Shown here: one piece after another, positions 48,219 through 58,205 of the stretch
Layout of the letters: every line of letters begins with the position of its first letter
Numbering within the stretch: the stretch's first letter is position 1
Origin: Leclercia sp. AS011
GTDB taxonomy: Bacteria > Pseudomonadota > Gammaproteobacteria > Enterobacterales > Enterobacteriaceae
Length of the DNA stretch: 64,000 nt
Assembly: GCF_037152535.1 (NCBI RefSeq)
Contig: NZ_JBBCMA010000001.1
Location: forward strand, 2,232,001-2,296,000
Direction of reading: 5' to 3'
Position numbers and translations under genes: made by a program
The notes under the pieces: model-generated
The model's input: only the letters and a program-made list of their open reading frames with translations
Told to the model about the DNA's origin: nothing
Databases searched by the model: none

Positions 48219-48428
48219 TTACAGAGCGATGACGTTAGCAGCAGAAGGGCCTTTGGCACCGTTAGTGATTTCAAACTCAACGCGCTGACCTTCAGCCAGG
48301 GTTTTGAAACCATTGCTCTGGATTGCAGAGAAGTGTACGAACACGTCTTTGCTGCCATCTTCCGGAGTAATGAAACCGAATCCTTTGGATTCATTAAACC
48401 ACTTAACGTTACCTTTAATCTTAGACAT
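48219..48428 (-). CDS. cspE: Cold-shock-like protein CspE
   Basis: A 69-residue single-domain OB-fold RNA/ssDNA-binding protein and transcription antiterminator. RNP1 is KGFGFI and RNP2 is VFVHF. The start is ATG 48428 ([20 protein letters not shown]); the open frame runs ten codons further upstream, but only this start gives the family length. A 190-bp leader separates it from pagP, typical of csp genes with long structured 5' UTRs. In E. coli it is constitutive rather than cold-induced. Confidence 0.98.
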   Translation of the reverse strand: MSKIKGNVKWFNESKGFGFITPEDGSKDVFVHFSAIQSNGFKTLAEGQRVEFEITNGAKGPSAANVIAL

Positions 48429-48618
48429 CAAAATTACCTTTACATGAAAATTGGACACAAATGCTGTGTCGGGTATCAGTACAACAATTGTGAGCGGTTT
48501 TGTCCAGCGCCTTTTTGAAGAAAAGTGACAAAAGTCGCGTTAATTTTTGCCCCCCCATTTTTATCCTTTCTACTTCGGCAGATGGCTATTAAATCACCAG
48601 TGCGTAACGTTTTTTCAG

Positions 48619-49194
48619 TTAAAACTGGAAGCGCATCCAGGCGAAGTAGACGTTGCCGTTGTTATAAGTGCCCGGGATATAGGTCATCTGGAAAGTGGCC
48701 GGGCCGTACCCCACGGATGCCAGCGGCAGAACCAGCGGGACGGGGATGTAATTCCAGTTATCACGCGCCGTCACGGCAGCGGTAAAACCGAGACCGAGGT
48801 GGAAATTATCGTCGGCCAGCGGACGCCAGGTTTTCTCCCAGCCGTAGCCCGCGATGGGCTCCCATTTATTGTAGGAATCTTTAAACGCCATCGCGTAAAG
48901 GCCATGCCAGTTCCCCTTTTCATCCCAGCGCGACTGGCCAAACCCCGCGCCCCACGGACGCTCATTGTAGCGGTCGGTCTTCTCTTTGTCGTAAGCAAAG
49001 CGGGCATGCCAGGTAATGGCAGGCACATAGAGATCGTAATGCTGGGGTGCTTCCCAGGTTTCAATCATATCGTTATGGATAGTTTTGACCCAGGCTCTCA
49101 GGGGAGGTACGTCTTTAGCCGCTGCCACAGTCGAAAACGTTAACTGAGCAAAAATAAATGTAAAAACAAGGATAAATTTATTAATAATTGTCAC
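48619..49194 (-). CDS. pagP: Lipid A palmitoyltransferase PagP
   Basis: PagP is an eight-stranded outer-membrane enzyme that moves palmitate from phospholipid to lipid A. It has 191 residues (E. coli 186), with a signal peptide (about 1-26, cleavage near VAAAKD). The catalytic triad residues are visible as the His in the [13 protein letters not shown] segment and Asp-Ser in [11 protein letters not shown]. The chain ends in Phe (AWMRFQF). In E. coli it is PhoPQ-induced; I could not fix a convincing PhoP box here. Its upstream side now borders the metal-efflux cluster. Confidence 0.96.
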   Translation of the reverse strand: MTIINKFILVFTFIFAQLTFSTVAAAKDVPPLRAWVKTIHNDMIETWEAPQHYDLYVPAITWHARFAYDKEKTDRYNERPWGAGFGQSRWDEKGNWHGLYAMAFKDSYNKWEPIAGYGWEKTWRPLADDNFHLGLGFTAAVTARDNWNYIPVPLVLPLASVGYGPATFQMTYIPGTYNNGNVYFAWMRFQF

Positions 49195-49549
49195 GTTCTC
49201 ATTACCACTTAACTATTCTGCGTGTTCTCGCCCAGATTAGGGGAAAAACAAACCTGACGGCATGAGCGTTTATCTTAATTATTAAGTCAAACAGCTAAGA
49301 ATAATCTTGGTAACAGAATGTGCGCCTTAAATATTTAAGGCGCAATTAAGAAAAATTAACGTTGATGCAATAACTTATATCGCACATCAATAATCAACAT
49401 TGATTACCGCGCCGCCGCCAGGCCCGTCACCGCTGGGCTGCACCGATTTTGTATGGCAGACGTCGGGTGTTTTTCCTTTTATTTATCCCTCCCGAATTTA
49501 AAGCGATATAAATACCTGAAATAATAAGAAAGCGATCAATAGCTTAGCT
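49195..49549. other. 355-bp A/T-rich gap between pagP and silA
   Basis: No ORF is supported. It must contain the pagP promoter (right-hand part of the minus-strand upstream region) and the end of the silA transcript. It holds a perfect 24-bp palindrome (49321-49344), a smaller inverted repeat ATCAAT / ATTGAT (49386-49404) and an isolated GC-rich patch near 49408-49445. One edge of the efflux insertion probably lies here. Confidence 0.5.
49321..49344. repeat. Perfect 24-bp palindrome
   Basis: TGCGCCTTAAAT joined to its exact reverse complement ATTTAAGGCGCA, with no spacer. It may be a transcription terminator without a clear T-run or a protein-binding dyad. Confidence 0.8.
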
Positions 49550-52500
49550 TTAATTCTGCTCCGCATAGTAATGATGCCTGCGCAACCAGATGAGCTTGTA
49601 GGCCGCCGGAATAATAAACAGGGATAACAGCGGTGCCGTTATCATTCCCCCGATCATGGGTGCCGCGATCCGGCTCATCACTTCCGAACCCGCGCCGCTT
49701 CCCCAGAGAATCGGCAATAAACCCGCAATGATAACCGCCACGGTCATGGCCTTGGGTCGAACCCGCAGTACGGCGCCATGATAGAGCGCCTCATCAAGCC
49801 TTTCGGGCGTTAACGTCTCCTTACGGGACAACGCCGGGTGCGCTTCAACGGCGTGTCGCAGATACATCAGCATGACCACGCCAAACTCTGCCGCCACCCC
49901 GGCCAGGGCGATAAATCCGGTCCCGGTCGCGACAGACATATGGAAGCCCTGCCAGTAGAGGAACCATATTCCCCCGACCAGGGCGAACGGCAGACTCATC
50001 AGGATCAGCACCGCCTCATCCACGCGACGAAACGCCAGATAGAGCAGAATGAAGATGATCATCACCGTCATCGGCACCATCAGCTTCAGTTTTTTGTTGG
50101 CGTGCTCCAGCAGTTCAAACTGGCCGGAGAAGGACACGCTGGTACCCGGCTTCAACTTCACGTTCTGACTGATGGCCGTCTTAATGTCGTTCACCACCGA
50201 CACCATGTCCCTGCCGCGGGCATCGATATAGATCCAGCTGGCAGGCCGGGCATTTTCCGTTTTCAGCATCGTGGGGCCGGAAACCACGTTAATCTCCGCC
50301 ACATCGCCCAACGTGATTTGCTGCTTCATCGGCGTCAGGATCGGCATCTGCTTTAACGCGACCGGACTGTTCCGGTAGTCATGCGGATAGCGAATATTGA
50401 TCGGGTATCGGGCCACGCCTTCTACCGTTTCACCCACCGTCGCGCCGCCGATGGCCGAGGAGACGAACAGCTGTACATCACCCACGGTCATCCCGTAGCG
50501 GGAGGCTTTTTCCCGGTTGATATCGATATCAATGTAGCGCCCGCCCTCCAGCCGTTCCGCCAGAGCTGACACCACGCCCGGCACGGTTTTGGCTACCGTC
50601 TCGATGCTCTGGGCCGTGGCATCGATATCCGCCAGAACGGTTCCTGACACCTTGATACCTATCGGGCTTTTGATCCCGGTGGAAAGCATGTCTATCCGGT
50701 TGCGGATCGGCGGAACCCACAGGTTCGCCAGGCCAGGCAAACGGACGGTCTTATCGAGCTCGTCAATAATCTTGTCAATCGTCATGCCGGGCCGCCACTG
50801 CTCCTCAGGTTTGAGCTGAATGGTGGTTTCCACCATTTCGAGCGGCGCGGAGTCCGTGGCGGTCTCGGCCTTACCGGTTTTGCCAAAAACAGAGGCCACT
50901 TCAGGGACGGTTTTGATGAGCTTGTCCGTGGTCTGTAACAGCGCCGCCGCTTCTGCCGGAGAGACGCCGGGCAACGCCGAAGGCATATACAGCAGATCGC
51001 CCTCATTGATCTTCGGCAGGAACTCGCCGCCCACCTGGCTCAGGGGCCAGATAACCGTGAAGATGGATAAAGCCGCAACCAGCAGGGTTGTTTTGGGCCA
51101 CTGAAGCACCCTGAGCAGAAGCGGATGATAGGCTTTGATCAGTAACCTGTTCAGCGGATTGCTGGTCTCGGCGGGTATTTTCCCCCGGATCCAGAACCCC
51201 ATCAGAATCGGAATGACGATAATGGCCAGCGCCGCCGCCCCTGCCATAGAATAGGTTTTCGTAAAGGCCAGCGGACCAAACAGCCGCCCTTCCTGCCCTT
51301 CGAGGGTAAAAATTGGGATGAAAGACAGGGTGATGATCAGCAGGCTGATAAACAAAGCTGGCCCCACTTCAACGGAGGCATCGGTGATGACCTTCCAGCG
51401 GGTGGCATTATCAATCTGCTCACCCGGATGCTGATGATCCCACTCTTCCAGCCGTTTATGCGCGTTTTCAATCATCACGATAGCGGCATCCACCATCGCC
51501 CCGACGGCAATAGCAATGCCTCCCAGGGACATGATATTGGCGTTCAGCCCCTGGAAATGCATGATGATAAAGGCGATACACAGGCCAAGTGGCAGAGAGA
51601 TAATCGCCACCAGGGCAGAACGGATGTGCCACAGGAACAGCACACACACGATGGCCACCACAATAAACTCTTCAAGCAATTTATAGCTGAGGTTATCAAT
51701 GGCCCGGTCGATGAGCTGGCTGCGATCGTAGGTTGTCACAATCTCAACCCCTTCCGGCAGGCTGGCCTTCAGCGTCTCCAGCTTATCTTTCACCGCGGTG
51801 ATAACGTCGCGCGCGTTTTTACCCGAGCGCAGGATCACCACGCCACCGGCGACCTCTCCCTGACCGTTAAGCTCGGCAATACCGCGGCGCATTTCCGGCC
51901 CCGTTTGTACCCGGGCAACATCGCGCAAGTAAACCGGTACCCCGTTTTCGCCGGTTTTCAGGACGATGTTATTGAAATCATCAATGCTCTGGAGATAGCC
52001 ACTGGCACGGACCATGTACTCCGCTTCCGCCATTTCAACAGATGAGCCACCGGCTTCCTGGTTAGACGACGCAAGGGCCTGCTTAACCTCCGGCAGGCTG
52101 ATGCCGTACTGAGCCAGCTTTAACGGGTTGACCTGAATCTGATACTGCTTCACGACGCCGCCTACCGACGCCACCTCGGCAACATCAGGAAGGGTCTTCA
52201 GTTCAAATTTCAGGAACCAGTCCTGCAGAGAGCGCAATTCGGAAAGGTCATGCTTTCCACTGCGATCCACCAGCGCATATTCAAAAATCCAGCCCACACC
52301 CGTGGCATCCGGGCCGATTTCGGCGCTCACGCCAGCAGGCAGTTTGCCCTGAACCTGGTTCAGGTACTCCAGCACGCGAGAACGGGCCCAGTAGAGATCG
52401 GTGCCATCTTCAAAAATGACGTACACGTACGAATCCCCGAACTGGGAAAAACCACGCACGGTCTTTGCGCCGGGCACCGACAGCATGGTGGTAGTGAGCG

Positions 52501-52702
52501 GATAGGTAACCTGGTTTTCAACAATTTGCGGGGCCTGGCCGGGATAGCTGGTTTTAATAATCACCTGAACGTCAGACAGATCGGGCAGTGCATCCACCGG
52601 CGTATTGATGATGGTCCATGTTCCCCAGACGCTGAGAAACAGCGCCCCCATCATGACGAGGAGACGGTTGGCGACGGACCGCCGGATAATCCATTCAATC
52701 AT
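49550..52702 (-). CDS. silA: Cu(I)/Ag(I) efflux RND permease SilA/CusA
   Basis: This heavy-metal RND pump drives Cu+/Ag+ from periplasm or cytoplasm through SilC using the proton gradient. From the ATG at 52702 it has 1050 residues with 12 membrane helices and two large periplasmic loops. The methionine metal site is kept: Met in LLYMPS, PLEMVET and RIDMLSTG correspond to CusA Met573, Met623 and Met672. The segments [20 protein letters not shown] and [11 protein letters not shown] are, as I recall, Sil-like rather than Cus-like. The gene overlaps silB by 8 nt and is the last of silCFBA. No silP or silE follows. Confidence 0.93.
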   Translation of the reverse strand: MIEWIIRRSVANRLLVMMGALFLSVWGTWTIINTPVDALPDLSDVQVIIKTSYPGQAPQIVENQVTYPLTTTMLSVPGAKTVRGFSQFGDSYVYVIFEDGTDLYWARSRVLEYLNQVQGKLPAGVSAEIGPDATGVGWIFEYALVDRSGKHDLSELRSLQDWFLKFELKTLPDVAEVASVGGVVKQYQIQVNPLKLAQYGISLPEVKQALASSNQEAGGSSVEMAEAEYMVRASGYLQSIDDFNNIVLKTGENGVPVYLRDVARVQTGPEMRRGIAELNGQGEVAGGVVILRSGKNARDVITAVKDKLETLKASLPEGVEIVTTYDRSQLIDRAIDNLSYKLLEEFIVVAIVCVLFLWHIRSALVAIISLPLGLCIAFIIMHFQGLNANIMSLGGIAIAVGAMVDAAIVMIENAHKRLEEWDHQHPGEQIDNATRWKVITDASVEVGPALFISLLIITLSFIPIFTLEGQEGRLFGPLAFTKTYSMAGAAALAIIVIPILMGFWIRGKIPAETSNPLNRLLIKAYHPLLLRVLQWPKTTLLVAALSIFTVIWPLSQVGGEFLPKINEGDLLYMPSALPGVSPAEAAALLQTTDKLIKTVPEVASVFGKTGKAETATDSAPLEMVETTIQLKPEEQWRPGMTIDKIIDELDKTVRLPGLANLWVPPIRNRIDMLSTGIKSPIGIKVSGTVLADIDATAQSIETVAKTVPGVVSALAERLEGGRYIDIDINREKASRYGMTVGDVQLFVSSAIGGATVGETVEGVARYPINIRYPHDYRNSPVALKQMPILTPMKQQITLGDVAEINVVSGPTMLKTENARPASWIYIDARGRDMVSVVNDIKTAISQNVKLKPGTSVSFSGQFELLEHANKKLKLMVPMTVMIIFILLYLAFRRVDEAVLILMSLPFALVGGIWFLYWQGFHMSVATGTGFIALAGVAAEFGVVMLMYLRHAVEAHPALSRKETLTPERLDEALYHGAVLRVRPKAMTVAVIIAGLLPILWGSGAGSEVMSRIAAPMIGGMITAPLLSLFIIPAAYKLIWLRRHHYYAEQN

Positions 52703-53927
52703 GGTCACTCCCTCGACGCATACGTTCCAGCGCACCGCTGATATTGGCTTCAGAATCAATCAGGAACAGACCACTGACGACGACCGAATCCCCTTCGTTC
52801 AGGCCACTACCGATACCCGCCTGTTGCTGAGATTCGTGCAGAACCTGGATCTTCTTCGGTACAAACCGACCTTCAGCATCGACAGTAATCACCCGCTGCT
52901 CATTACCGGTGTCGATCACGGCCTGGCTCGGTATCAGCAGCATTTGCTGGCTTTGAGTATTCAGTTTCAGCCAGGCATTCATGCCCGGCTTAAGCAGTTT
53001 ATCCGTGTTGGCAACCTGCAGGCGGACCTGCAAGGTTCGGGTGGTTGGATCCACGTTGGGAAGAATGCTCCATTTCTCAACATGGAACGCTTTATCCGGA
53101 TAAGCCGGCACCGAAATGTCAAACTGGGACGTGTCTTTGAGGAGATAAGCGATGGACTCCGGGACAGCCGCGCTAATCCAGACCGGGTCCATACCCTGTA
53201 TCTGCGCCACCACCTTTTCTTTGGAGATATTCATCCCGCTGCGCAGATCAAAAGCAGTAATAACACCGTCTATCGGCGCCTTGAGGCTAAATCGGGTCTG
53301 GATACGCCGCGATGTGCGCAGCCTCTGAATATCCTCTTCCGGCATACCTGTCAGACGAAGCCGTTCCAGCACCCCTTTAAGCTGCGTGGGCGTCCCCCCG
53401 GTACCGGATAGCAGGAGGTATTCACTTTGGGCTTCCACCCATTCCGGAATGGTAATATCAATAAGCGGCGTCCCTTTCCTGACACGATCGCCAATCGTCA
53501 GGGGATACACTTTTTCAACGAAGCCATCAGAACGCGCCTGCACAATGACAAACTGATAGTCGTTATAGCTGACATTGGCCGGGAACGTCCGGGAATACCC
53601 CAGGGTTCCGCGGGTCACTTTTTGCGTTTTTAATCCAAGATTCTGAACCTGGGTGGGATCGATACGAATTCCCTCACCGCTCTCCCCCTCGTTTTCATCG
53701 GCATATTTAGGCACCAGATCCATATCCATAAAAGGGGATTTCCCCGGTTTATCGAATTGTGTATCCGGCTTCATCGGGTCATACCAGAAAAGTATCTTTC
53801 GTTCCGGCGAGGTCGTTTCTGTTTTTTCAGACGCATGAATGTACTGCCACGCCGTAACTGAAATCAGCCCTCCTGCGATAAGGCTGCTGACTATCATGGC
53901 AGCATATTTTAGTTTTAAAGAGGCCAT
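52695..53927 (-). CDS. silB: Cu(I)/Ag(I) efflux membrane fusion protein SilB/CusB
   Basis: The periplasmic adaptor links SilA to SilC and accepts metal from SilF. It has 410 residues with an N-terminal membrane anchor (about 7-27), the metal-site methionines around [10 protein letters not shown] and [12 protein letters not shown], helical hairpin and lipoyl/beta-barrel domains ([19 protein letters not shown]), and an MP domain. It ends at [12 protein letters not shown]. Plasmid SilB, as I remember it, is about 20 residues longer with a Met/His-rich tail, which is absent here. It lies 11 bp after silF and overlaps silA. Confidence 0.93.
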   Translation of the reverse strand: MASLKLKYAAMIVSSLIAGGLISVTAWQYIHASEKTETTSPERKILFWYDPMKPDTQFDKPGKSPFMDMDLVPKYADENEGESGEGIRIDPTQVQNLGLKTQKVTRGTLGYSRTFPANVSYNDYQFVIVQARSDGFVEKVYPLTIGDRVRKGTPLIDITIPEWVEAQSEYLLLSGTGGTPTQLKGVLERLRLTGMPEEDIQRLRTSRRIQTRFSLKAPIDGVITAFDLRSGMNISKEKVVAQIQGMDPVWISAAVPESIAYLLKDTSQFDISVPAYPDKAFHVEKWSILPNVDPTTRTLQVRLQVANTDKLLKPGMNAWLKLNTQSQQMLLIPSQAVIDTGNEQRVITVDAEGRFVPKKIQVLHESQQQAGIGSGLNEGDSVVVSGLFLIDSEANISGALERMRRGSDHD

Positions 53928-53938
53928 GCCGTTTCTCG

Positions 53939-54280
53939 CTATTTAATGCTCTTGAGTAAAGAGAGATTGCCCTGCTGAACAAACGAGAAATTCACCTGGT
54001 TGCCGACTTTTAAGGCCTTAATACTCTCGTCAGCCTGAATAAAGGTGAAACGCATGGTCATCGCGGGCCAGCCAATTTCCGGGATGGCTTCATGAGAAAT
54101 CGTGACTTTTTTATTCGTGAGATCAATGTCCTTCACGATGCCGGTCCCGGTGACAATCTGCTCCGAGGTCCCTTCGCTGGCAGCATGCATCTCCGCGTGC
54201 TGATGAACCTCCGCCTGTAGGCTGGCAGAAAACATAATGGAGATCGCACCGAATACAACGGCCTTAAGTGAATTGCGCAT
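53939..54280 (-). CDS. silF: Periplasmic Cu(I)/Ag(I) chaperone SilF/CusF
   Basis: A 113-residue small beta-barrel metallochaperone. A signal peptide (about 1-23, cleavage after LQAEV) is followed by a His/Met-rich stretch (HQHAEMHAA) and the CusF fold. The metal ligands are His in TISHEAIP, the cation-pi Trp in GWPAMTM and both Met residues of AMTMRF. The start MRNSLKAVVFGA resembles SilF. It hands metal to SilB. It lies between silC and silB in the usual C-F-B-A order. Confidence 0.93.
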   Translation of the reverse strand: MRNSLKAVVFGAISIMFSASLQAEVHQHAEMHAASEGTSEQIVTGTGIVKDIDLTNKKVTISHEAIPEIGWPAMTMRFTFIQADESIKALKVGNQVNFSFVQQGNLSLLKSIK

Positions 54281-54308
54281 GTTTATTTTCCTGTTTAATT
54301 AAATACCG

Positions 54309-55694
54309 TTATTCGACCCAACCGCCGCCCAGTGCGGTGAAGAGAGTAATTTCATTAACCTGCCGGGCATAAATAAGATCGAGAATGTTTTGCTGCGTGG
54401 AGAACAGCGAACGTTCCGCGTCTAATACTTCGATATAGCTAACCGCGCCGCTGGAATATAATCCCCTGGCACGCTGCACGGTTATTTGTAGCGAAGCGAG
54501 ATAGCGCTGTTGTGCTTCAAGTTGCTGGCCGATGCTGACCCGCAATGCGAGCGCGTCAGCCACCTCCTTAAATGCGTTCTGAATTTTTTGTTGGTAATTT
54601 ACAACCGACTGCTGCTGGCGAATTTCAGCCAGCTTCAGGTTGGCTTTATTCCTGCCGGCATTAAAAATGGGGATGTCAATTTTGGGGACGAAATTCCACA
54701 TTCCGCTCGCAGGCGTAAAGAGGCTCGACAATTCCGTACTGCTGGCAGAAAGCCCGCTCGTCAGGGTAATGGACGGGAAAAAGGCCGCTCTTGCCGCACC
54801 GATATTCGCATCAGCCGCTTTCAGCAGGTATTCCGCCTCCATAATATCCGGACGCTGAAGCAGGATCTCTGATGACAGATTGGGCGGCAGTTTTACCGGC
54901 ATGATATCGCCATCGTGCATCCCTTTTTCCGCAGGAAGAGCGGAATAGGTTCCGAGAACCAACTGCAGTGCATTACTTGCCTGTGCCAGGTCACCTTCGC
55001 GTTTGGCAATCTCTGCCCGAGTGCTTTCGATCTGCCCGCGGGCCTGTTCGAGCGCCAGCACATTTGTACTGCCTGTCACCAGCTGTTGCTCTACAAAAGC
55101 ATAAGCTTGTTGATAATTTTTCAGCGTTTCCCGCGCGATACGACGTTGTTCATAGGCCAGTTGCTGGCTGAAATAGCGCTGTGAAACGTCAGAGACGAGC
55201 AGAATATGTACGGCACGACGGGCTTCTTCGCTGGCAAAATAGTTCTGTCGGTCCGCATCGCTCATGTTCTTCAGCTTGCCGAAGAAATCGAGCTCATAGC
55301 TGAGGGCCAGCCCCGCGTCGTACTGCTGGGTGGTCGGTTTGTCACTTTTCAGGCCACCGCTGTAAGCGATCCCTGAAGAGGCATTGAGTTGGGGATAACG
55401 ATCCGCATCCGTGACGTTGAATTGAGCCCGGGCCTCCTCCACCTTCAGAGCAGCCATTCTCAAATCACGGTTATTATTCAGCGCCTCACCGATCAACCGG
55501 ATAACCTGGGGGTCGACGAAAAAGTGACGCCATCCTGCATCCTGATAGCCCTCCCCCGCTGGCATCAGGCTGTTATGGGAGACGGAAAACTGTTGAGGAA
55601 CCGGGTTCGCCGGGCGCTGGTAATCCGGTGCCAGCGAGACACAGCCTGTCAGGAGGAGCAACAGACTGAGACTGAGTCGTTTTAATGTGAACAT
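54309..55694 (-). CDS. silC: Outer-membrane channel SilC/CusC (TolC-like lipoprotein)
   Basis: The outer-membrane factor of the efflux complex. It has 461 residues with a lipobox LLLTGC (Cys18) and two OEP repeats (about residues 60-250 and 270-455), seen in VEEARAQFNVTDADRYPQLN and NAGRNKANLKLAEIRQQQSV. The end FTALGGGWVE is shared with the family. Sequence is closer to SilC than to CusC as I recall them. It is the first gene of the minus-strand operon; the SilR/CusR dyad lies 97-118 bp upstream. Confidence 0.93.
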   Translation of the reverse strand: MFTLKRLSLSLLLLLTGCVSLAPDYQRPANPVPQQFSVSHNSLMPAGEGYQDAGWRHFFVDPQVIRLIGEALNNNRDLRMAALKVEEARAQFNVTDADRYPQLNASSGIAYSGGLKSDKPTTQQYDAGLALSYELDFFGKLKNMSDADRQNYFASEEARRAVHILLVSDVSQRYFSQQLAYEQRRIARETLKNYQQAYAFVEQQLVTGSTNVLALEQARGQIESTRAEIAKREGDLAQASNALQLVLGTYSALPAEKGMHDGDIMPVKLPPNLSSEILLQRPDIMEAEYLLKAADANIGAARAAFFPSITLTSGLSASSTELSSLFTPASGMWNFVPKIDIPIFNAGRNKANLKLAEIRQQQSVVNYQQKIQNAFKEVADALALRVSIGQQLEAQQRYLASLQITVQRARGLYSSGAVSYIEVLDAERSLFSTQQNILDLIYARQVNEITLFTALGGGWVE

Positions 55695-55790
55695 AACGCA
55701 TCTTTTCCAGGTCGGGCCGGTAATGATTCTAAAAACCAGAGTGTTATCGGGTGTACTTTACCGAACGCTTCCTGATTACCCGGTGACTGG

Positions 55791-55812
55791 ATAATGACAA
55801 TGTTGTCATTTT
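55791..55812. promoter_or_regulatory. CusR/SilR box in the divergent sil promoter region
   Basis: ATAATGACAATGTTGTCATT contains the perfect dyad AATGACAA-TG-TTGTCATT. It matches the E. coli CusR box AAAATGACAAnnTTGTCATTTT. It lies between silC and silR and can control both. Confidence 0.92.
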
Positions 55813-55880
55813 CACCCTGAGTCGTTGATAACGAACTCAGTCGCAATAGAATGGCTCCAGCCGCATTTCAGGGGAGCAAG

Positions 55881-56564
55881 ATGAAAATACTGATCGTTGA
55901 AGATGAAATTAAAACCGGGGAATACCTGAGCAAGGGGCTGACTGAAGCGGGGTTTATTGTCGATCGCACTGACAACGGCCTGACCGGATACCATCTCGCC
56001 ATGACCGCAGAGTACGATCTGCTGATCCTGGATATCATGCTGCCTGATGTGAACGGCTGGGATATTATCCGGATGCTCCGTTCCGCAGGTAAAGGAATGC
56101 CGGTGCTCCTGTTGTCAGCCCTGGGAACCATTGAGCATCGCGTCAAAGGGCTTGAGCTCGGCGCGGATGATTACCTCATTAAACCTTTTGCTTTCGCCGA
56201 ACTCCTTGCCCGGGTGCGGACCCTGCTTCGTCGCGGCAGTACGGTGATCCCGGAAAGTCAGTTCAGGGTGGCGGATCTGATGCTGGACCTGGTGTCGCGA
56301 AAGGTCAGTCGCGCCGGTAATCGCATCCAGCTGACGGGTAAGGAGTTCAGCTTACTGGAGTTTTTCATCCGTCATCAGGGCGAAGTGCTCCCCCGCTCGC
56401 TCATCGCCTCCCAGGTCTGGGACATGAACTTTGACAGCGACACCAATGCCATCGATGTTGCCGTCAAACGCCTGCGGGCAAAAATCGATAATGAGTATGA
56501 ACCCAAATTAATACATACCGTCCGGGGTGTGGGATATGTTCTGGACATCGCAGATGAGCGCTAA
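55881..56564 (+). CDS. silR: Copper/silver response regulator SilR/CusR
   Basis: A 227-residue OmpR/PhoB-type regulator. The receiver domain (1-115) has the phospho-acceptor Asp51 in [10 protein letters not shown], acidic pocket VEDE and Lys in YLIKPFAF; the winged-helix domain (about 130-225) has the [14 protein letters not shown] recognition region. The ATG at 55881 follows GGGGAGCAAG and gives the standard MKILIVEDE start. silS begins inside its last 11 bases. Confidence 0.96.
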   Translation: MKILIVEDEIKTGEYLSKGLTEAGFIVDRTDNGLTGYHLAMTAEYDLLILDIMLPDVNGWDIIRMLRSAGKGMPVLLLSALGTIEHRVKGLELGADDYLIKPFAFAELLARVRTLLRRGSTVIPESQFRVADLMLDLVSRKVSRAGNRIQLTGKEFSLLEFFIRHQGEVLPRSLIASQVWDMNFDSDTNAIDVAVKRLRAKIDNEYEPKLIHTVRGVGYVLDIADER

Positions 56565-58029
56565 TCCCACCCGACGTCCCTATTCCCTTGCCCTGCGGCT
56601 GACTTTTCTTATCAGCCTGTCAACGATCGCGGCATTTATTGCCTTCACGTGGATTATGCTGCACTCCGTTGAACAGCATTTCGCCGTACAGGATGTCAAC
56701 GATCTGACGCAAATCAACGGTGCCCTTAACAAAATCTTGCTTAACGCTACCCTGACAGATGATCAAAAGCTCAGTAAAGTGCGGGGAGCCATAGACAGCT
56801 ATCGTGACGTAGCGGTTGTCCTCCAGGATGCCGGGGGCAAAATCCTCTTCAGCTCGTCAGAAGGCATCGCCCTCCTCCCGGCCACTAAAGAGAAGAGCTT
56901 TACCGCCCACCGCACTGCCGGAGATGTTTTTCTCTGGTCTGTACCCGGTCATACGCAGCAGAGTCATACTCACGCCGCAACGAACAAGGAGACATTCAGG
57001 GTGATTGCCTCCTCGGGCAGTAGCGTATTCCACGGCAAGCCCCAGACCTGGACGCTGCTCATCGGGCTCTCAATAGATTTTCATCTTCATTATCTTGATG
57101 CGCTGAAAAAGAACTTAATTGCCATTGCCGTCATCATCAGCATCGTGATCGTCTTTATCATTCATATTGCGGTGCGGAAGGGACATCAGCCGCTGCGGGA
57201 TGTGAGCATTGCCATCAAAAATATTACCTCCGAGAACCTTGATGCCAGGCTGGAGCCGTCACGCGTCCCCATTGAACTTGAACAGCTGGTGATGTCGTTC
57301 AACCAGATGATTGAACGGATTGAGGACGTCTTCAAACGCCAGGCCAATTTCTCCGCCGATATTGCCCATGAAATCCGAACCCCCATTACGAATCTGGTGA
57401 CGCAAACTGAAATCGCCCTGAGCCAACAGAGAACGGAGAAAGAGCTGGAAGATGTGCTCTACTCCAGCCTGGAGGAGTACAACAGAATGACCCGCATGGT
57501 CAGCGACATGCTTTTTCTGGCACAGGCCGATAATCATCAGTTGATTCCGGAGCAGATCGCGTTTGACCTGCGTCATGAGGTTATCCGCGTTTTTGATTTC
57601 TTCGAAGCCTGGGCAGAGGAACGTCAGATAACCCTCAGATTACAGGGGAGCTCCGCCTTGATTGAGGGCGATCCTCTGATGTACCGACGCGCCCTGAATA
57701 ATCTTCTCTCCAACGCCCTGCGGTATACGCCGGAAGGCGAAGCCATCACGCTTTCCATTACCGATCGGGGAGACAAAGTAGAACTTATCGTCGCCAATCC
57801 GGGAAAACCCATACCCGCTGAACATCTGCCGCGACTCTTTGATCGATTTTATCGGGTAGACCCCTCCCGGCAGAGAAAAGGCGAAGGTAGCGGTATCGGT
57901 CTGGCGATAGTGAAGTCCATCGTCACCGCGCATCATGGGAAAATCCGGGTAGAATCTGATGAGATATCGACCCGCTTTATCCTCTCGATACCGCAGCCGG
58001 AGAAGCCGGATCGACAGATGTCGGGTTGA
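56554..58029 (+). CDS. silS: Copper/silver sensor histidine kinase SilS/CusS
   Basis: An inner-membrane kinase that senses periplasmic Cu+/Ag+ and phosphorylates SilR. From ATG 56554 it has 491 residues, the length I recall for SilS. Membrane helices at about residues 14-35 and 190-212 flank a periplasmic sensor with a His cluster ([13 protein letters not shown]). A HAMP domain and the H-box [16 protein letters not shown] near residue 270 follow, then the N, G1 ([13 protein letters not shown]) boxes. It overlaps silR by 11 nt. dcuC lies 176 bp downstream; no silE is encoded nearby. Confidence 0.95.
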   Translation: MSANPTRRPYSLALRLTFLISLSTIAAFIAFTWIMLHSVEQHFAVQDVNDLTQINGALNKILLNATLTDDQKLSKVRGAIDSYRDVAVVLQDAGGKILFSSSEGIALLPATKEKSFTAHRTAGDVFLWSVPGHTQQSHTHAATNKETFRVIASSGSSVFHGKPQTWTLLIGLSIDFHLHYLDALKKNLIAIAVIISIVIVFIIHIAVRKGHQPLRDVSIAIKNITSENLDARLEPSRVPIELEQLVMSFNQMIERIEDVFKRQANFSADIAHEIRTPITNLVTQTEIALSQQRTEKELEDVLYSSLEEYNRMTRMVSDMLFLAQADNHQLIPEQIAFDLRHEVIRVFDFFEAWAEERQITLRLQGSSALIEGDPLMYRRALNNLLSNALRYTPEGEAITLSITDRGDKVELIVANPGKPIPAEHLPRLFDRFYRVDPSRQRKGEGSGIGLAIVKSIVTAHHGKIRVESDEISTRFILSIPQPEKPDRQMSG

Positions 58030-58098
58030 ACCTGAAAGGGAGATAATCCCGGATGTCCCAACAAAATAACGACGGGTCTGGCGTTAGTCGGTGATTTA

Positions 58099-58112
58099 TT
58101 GATTTTGGTCAG
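58099..58112 (+). promoter_or_regulatory. Possible FNR site upstream of dcuC
   Basis: TTGATTTTGGTCAG fits TTGAT-N4-ATCAA with a perfect left half and three of five matches on the right. E. coli dcuC is FNR-activated, so a site is expected here; the match alone is modest. Confidence 0.4.
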
Positions 58113-58205
58113 CGAGGCCGGACCATTATTTCGGCACATTTTGTCACCTTAATTTCATTGCTAATTTCTCCTTTCGCTCTGGGGCGTCGGGAAACAGAGG
58201 GATCC

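Noticed and set aside
49195-49320. PhoP box for pagP
   Set aside because: A TGTTTG-containing A/T-rich stretch is present, but the second half-site does not match well enough to claim.
58030-58205. Search for a silE-like small His/Met-rich gene after silS
   Set aside because: The 176-bp gap encodes no such ORF; it holds only promoter-like sequence for dcuC.
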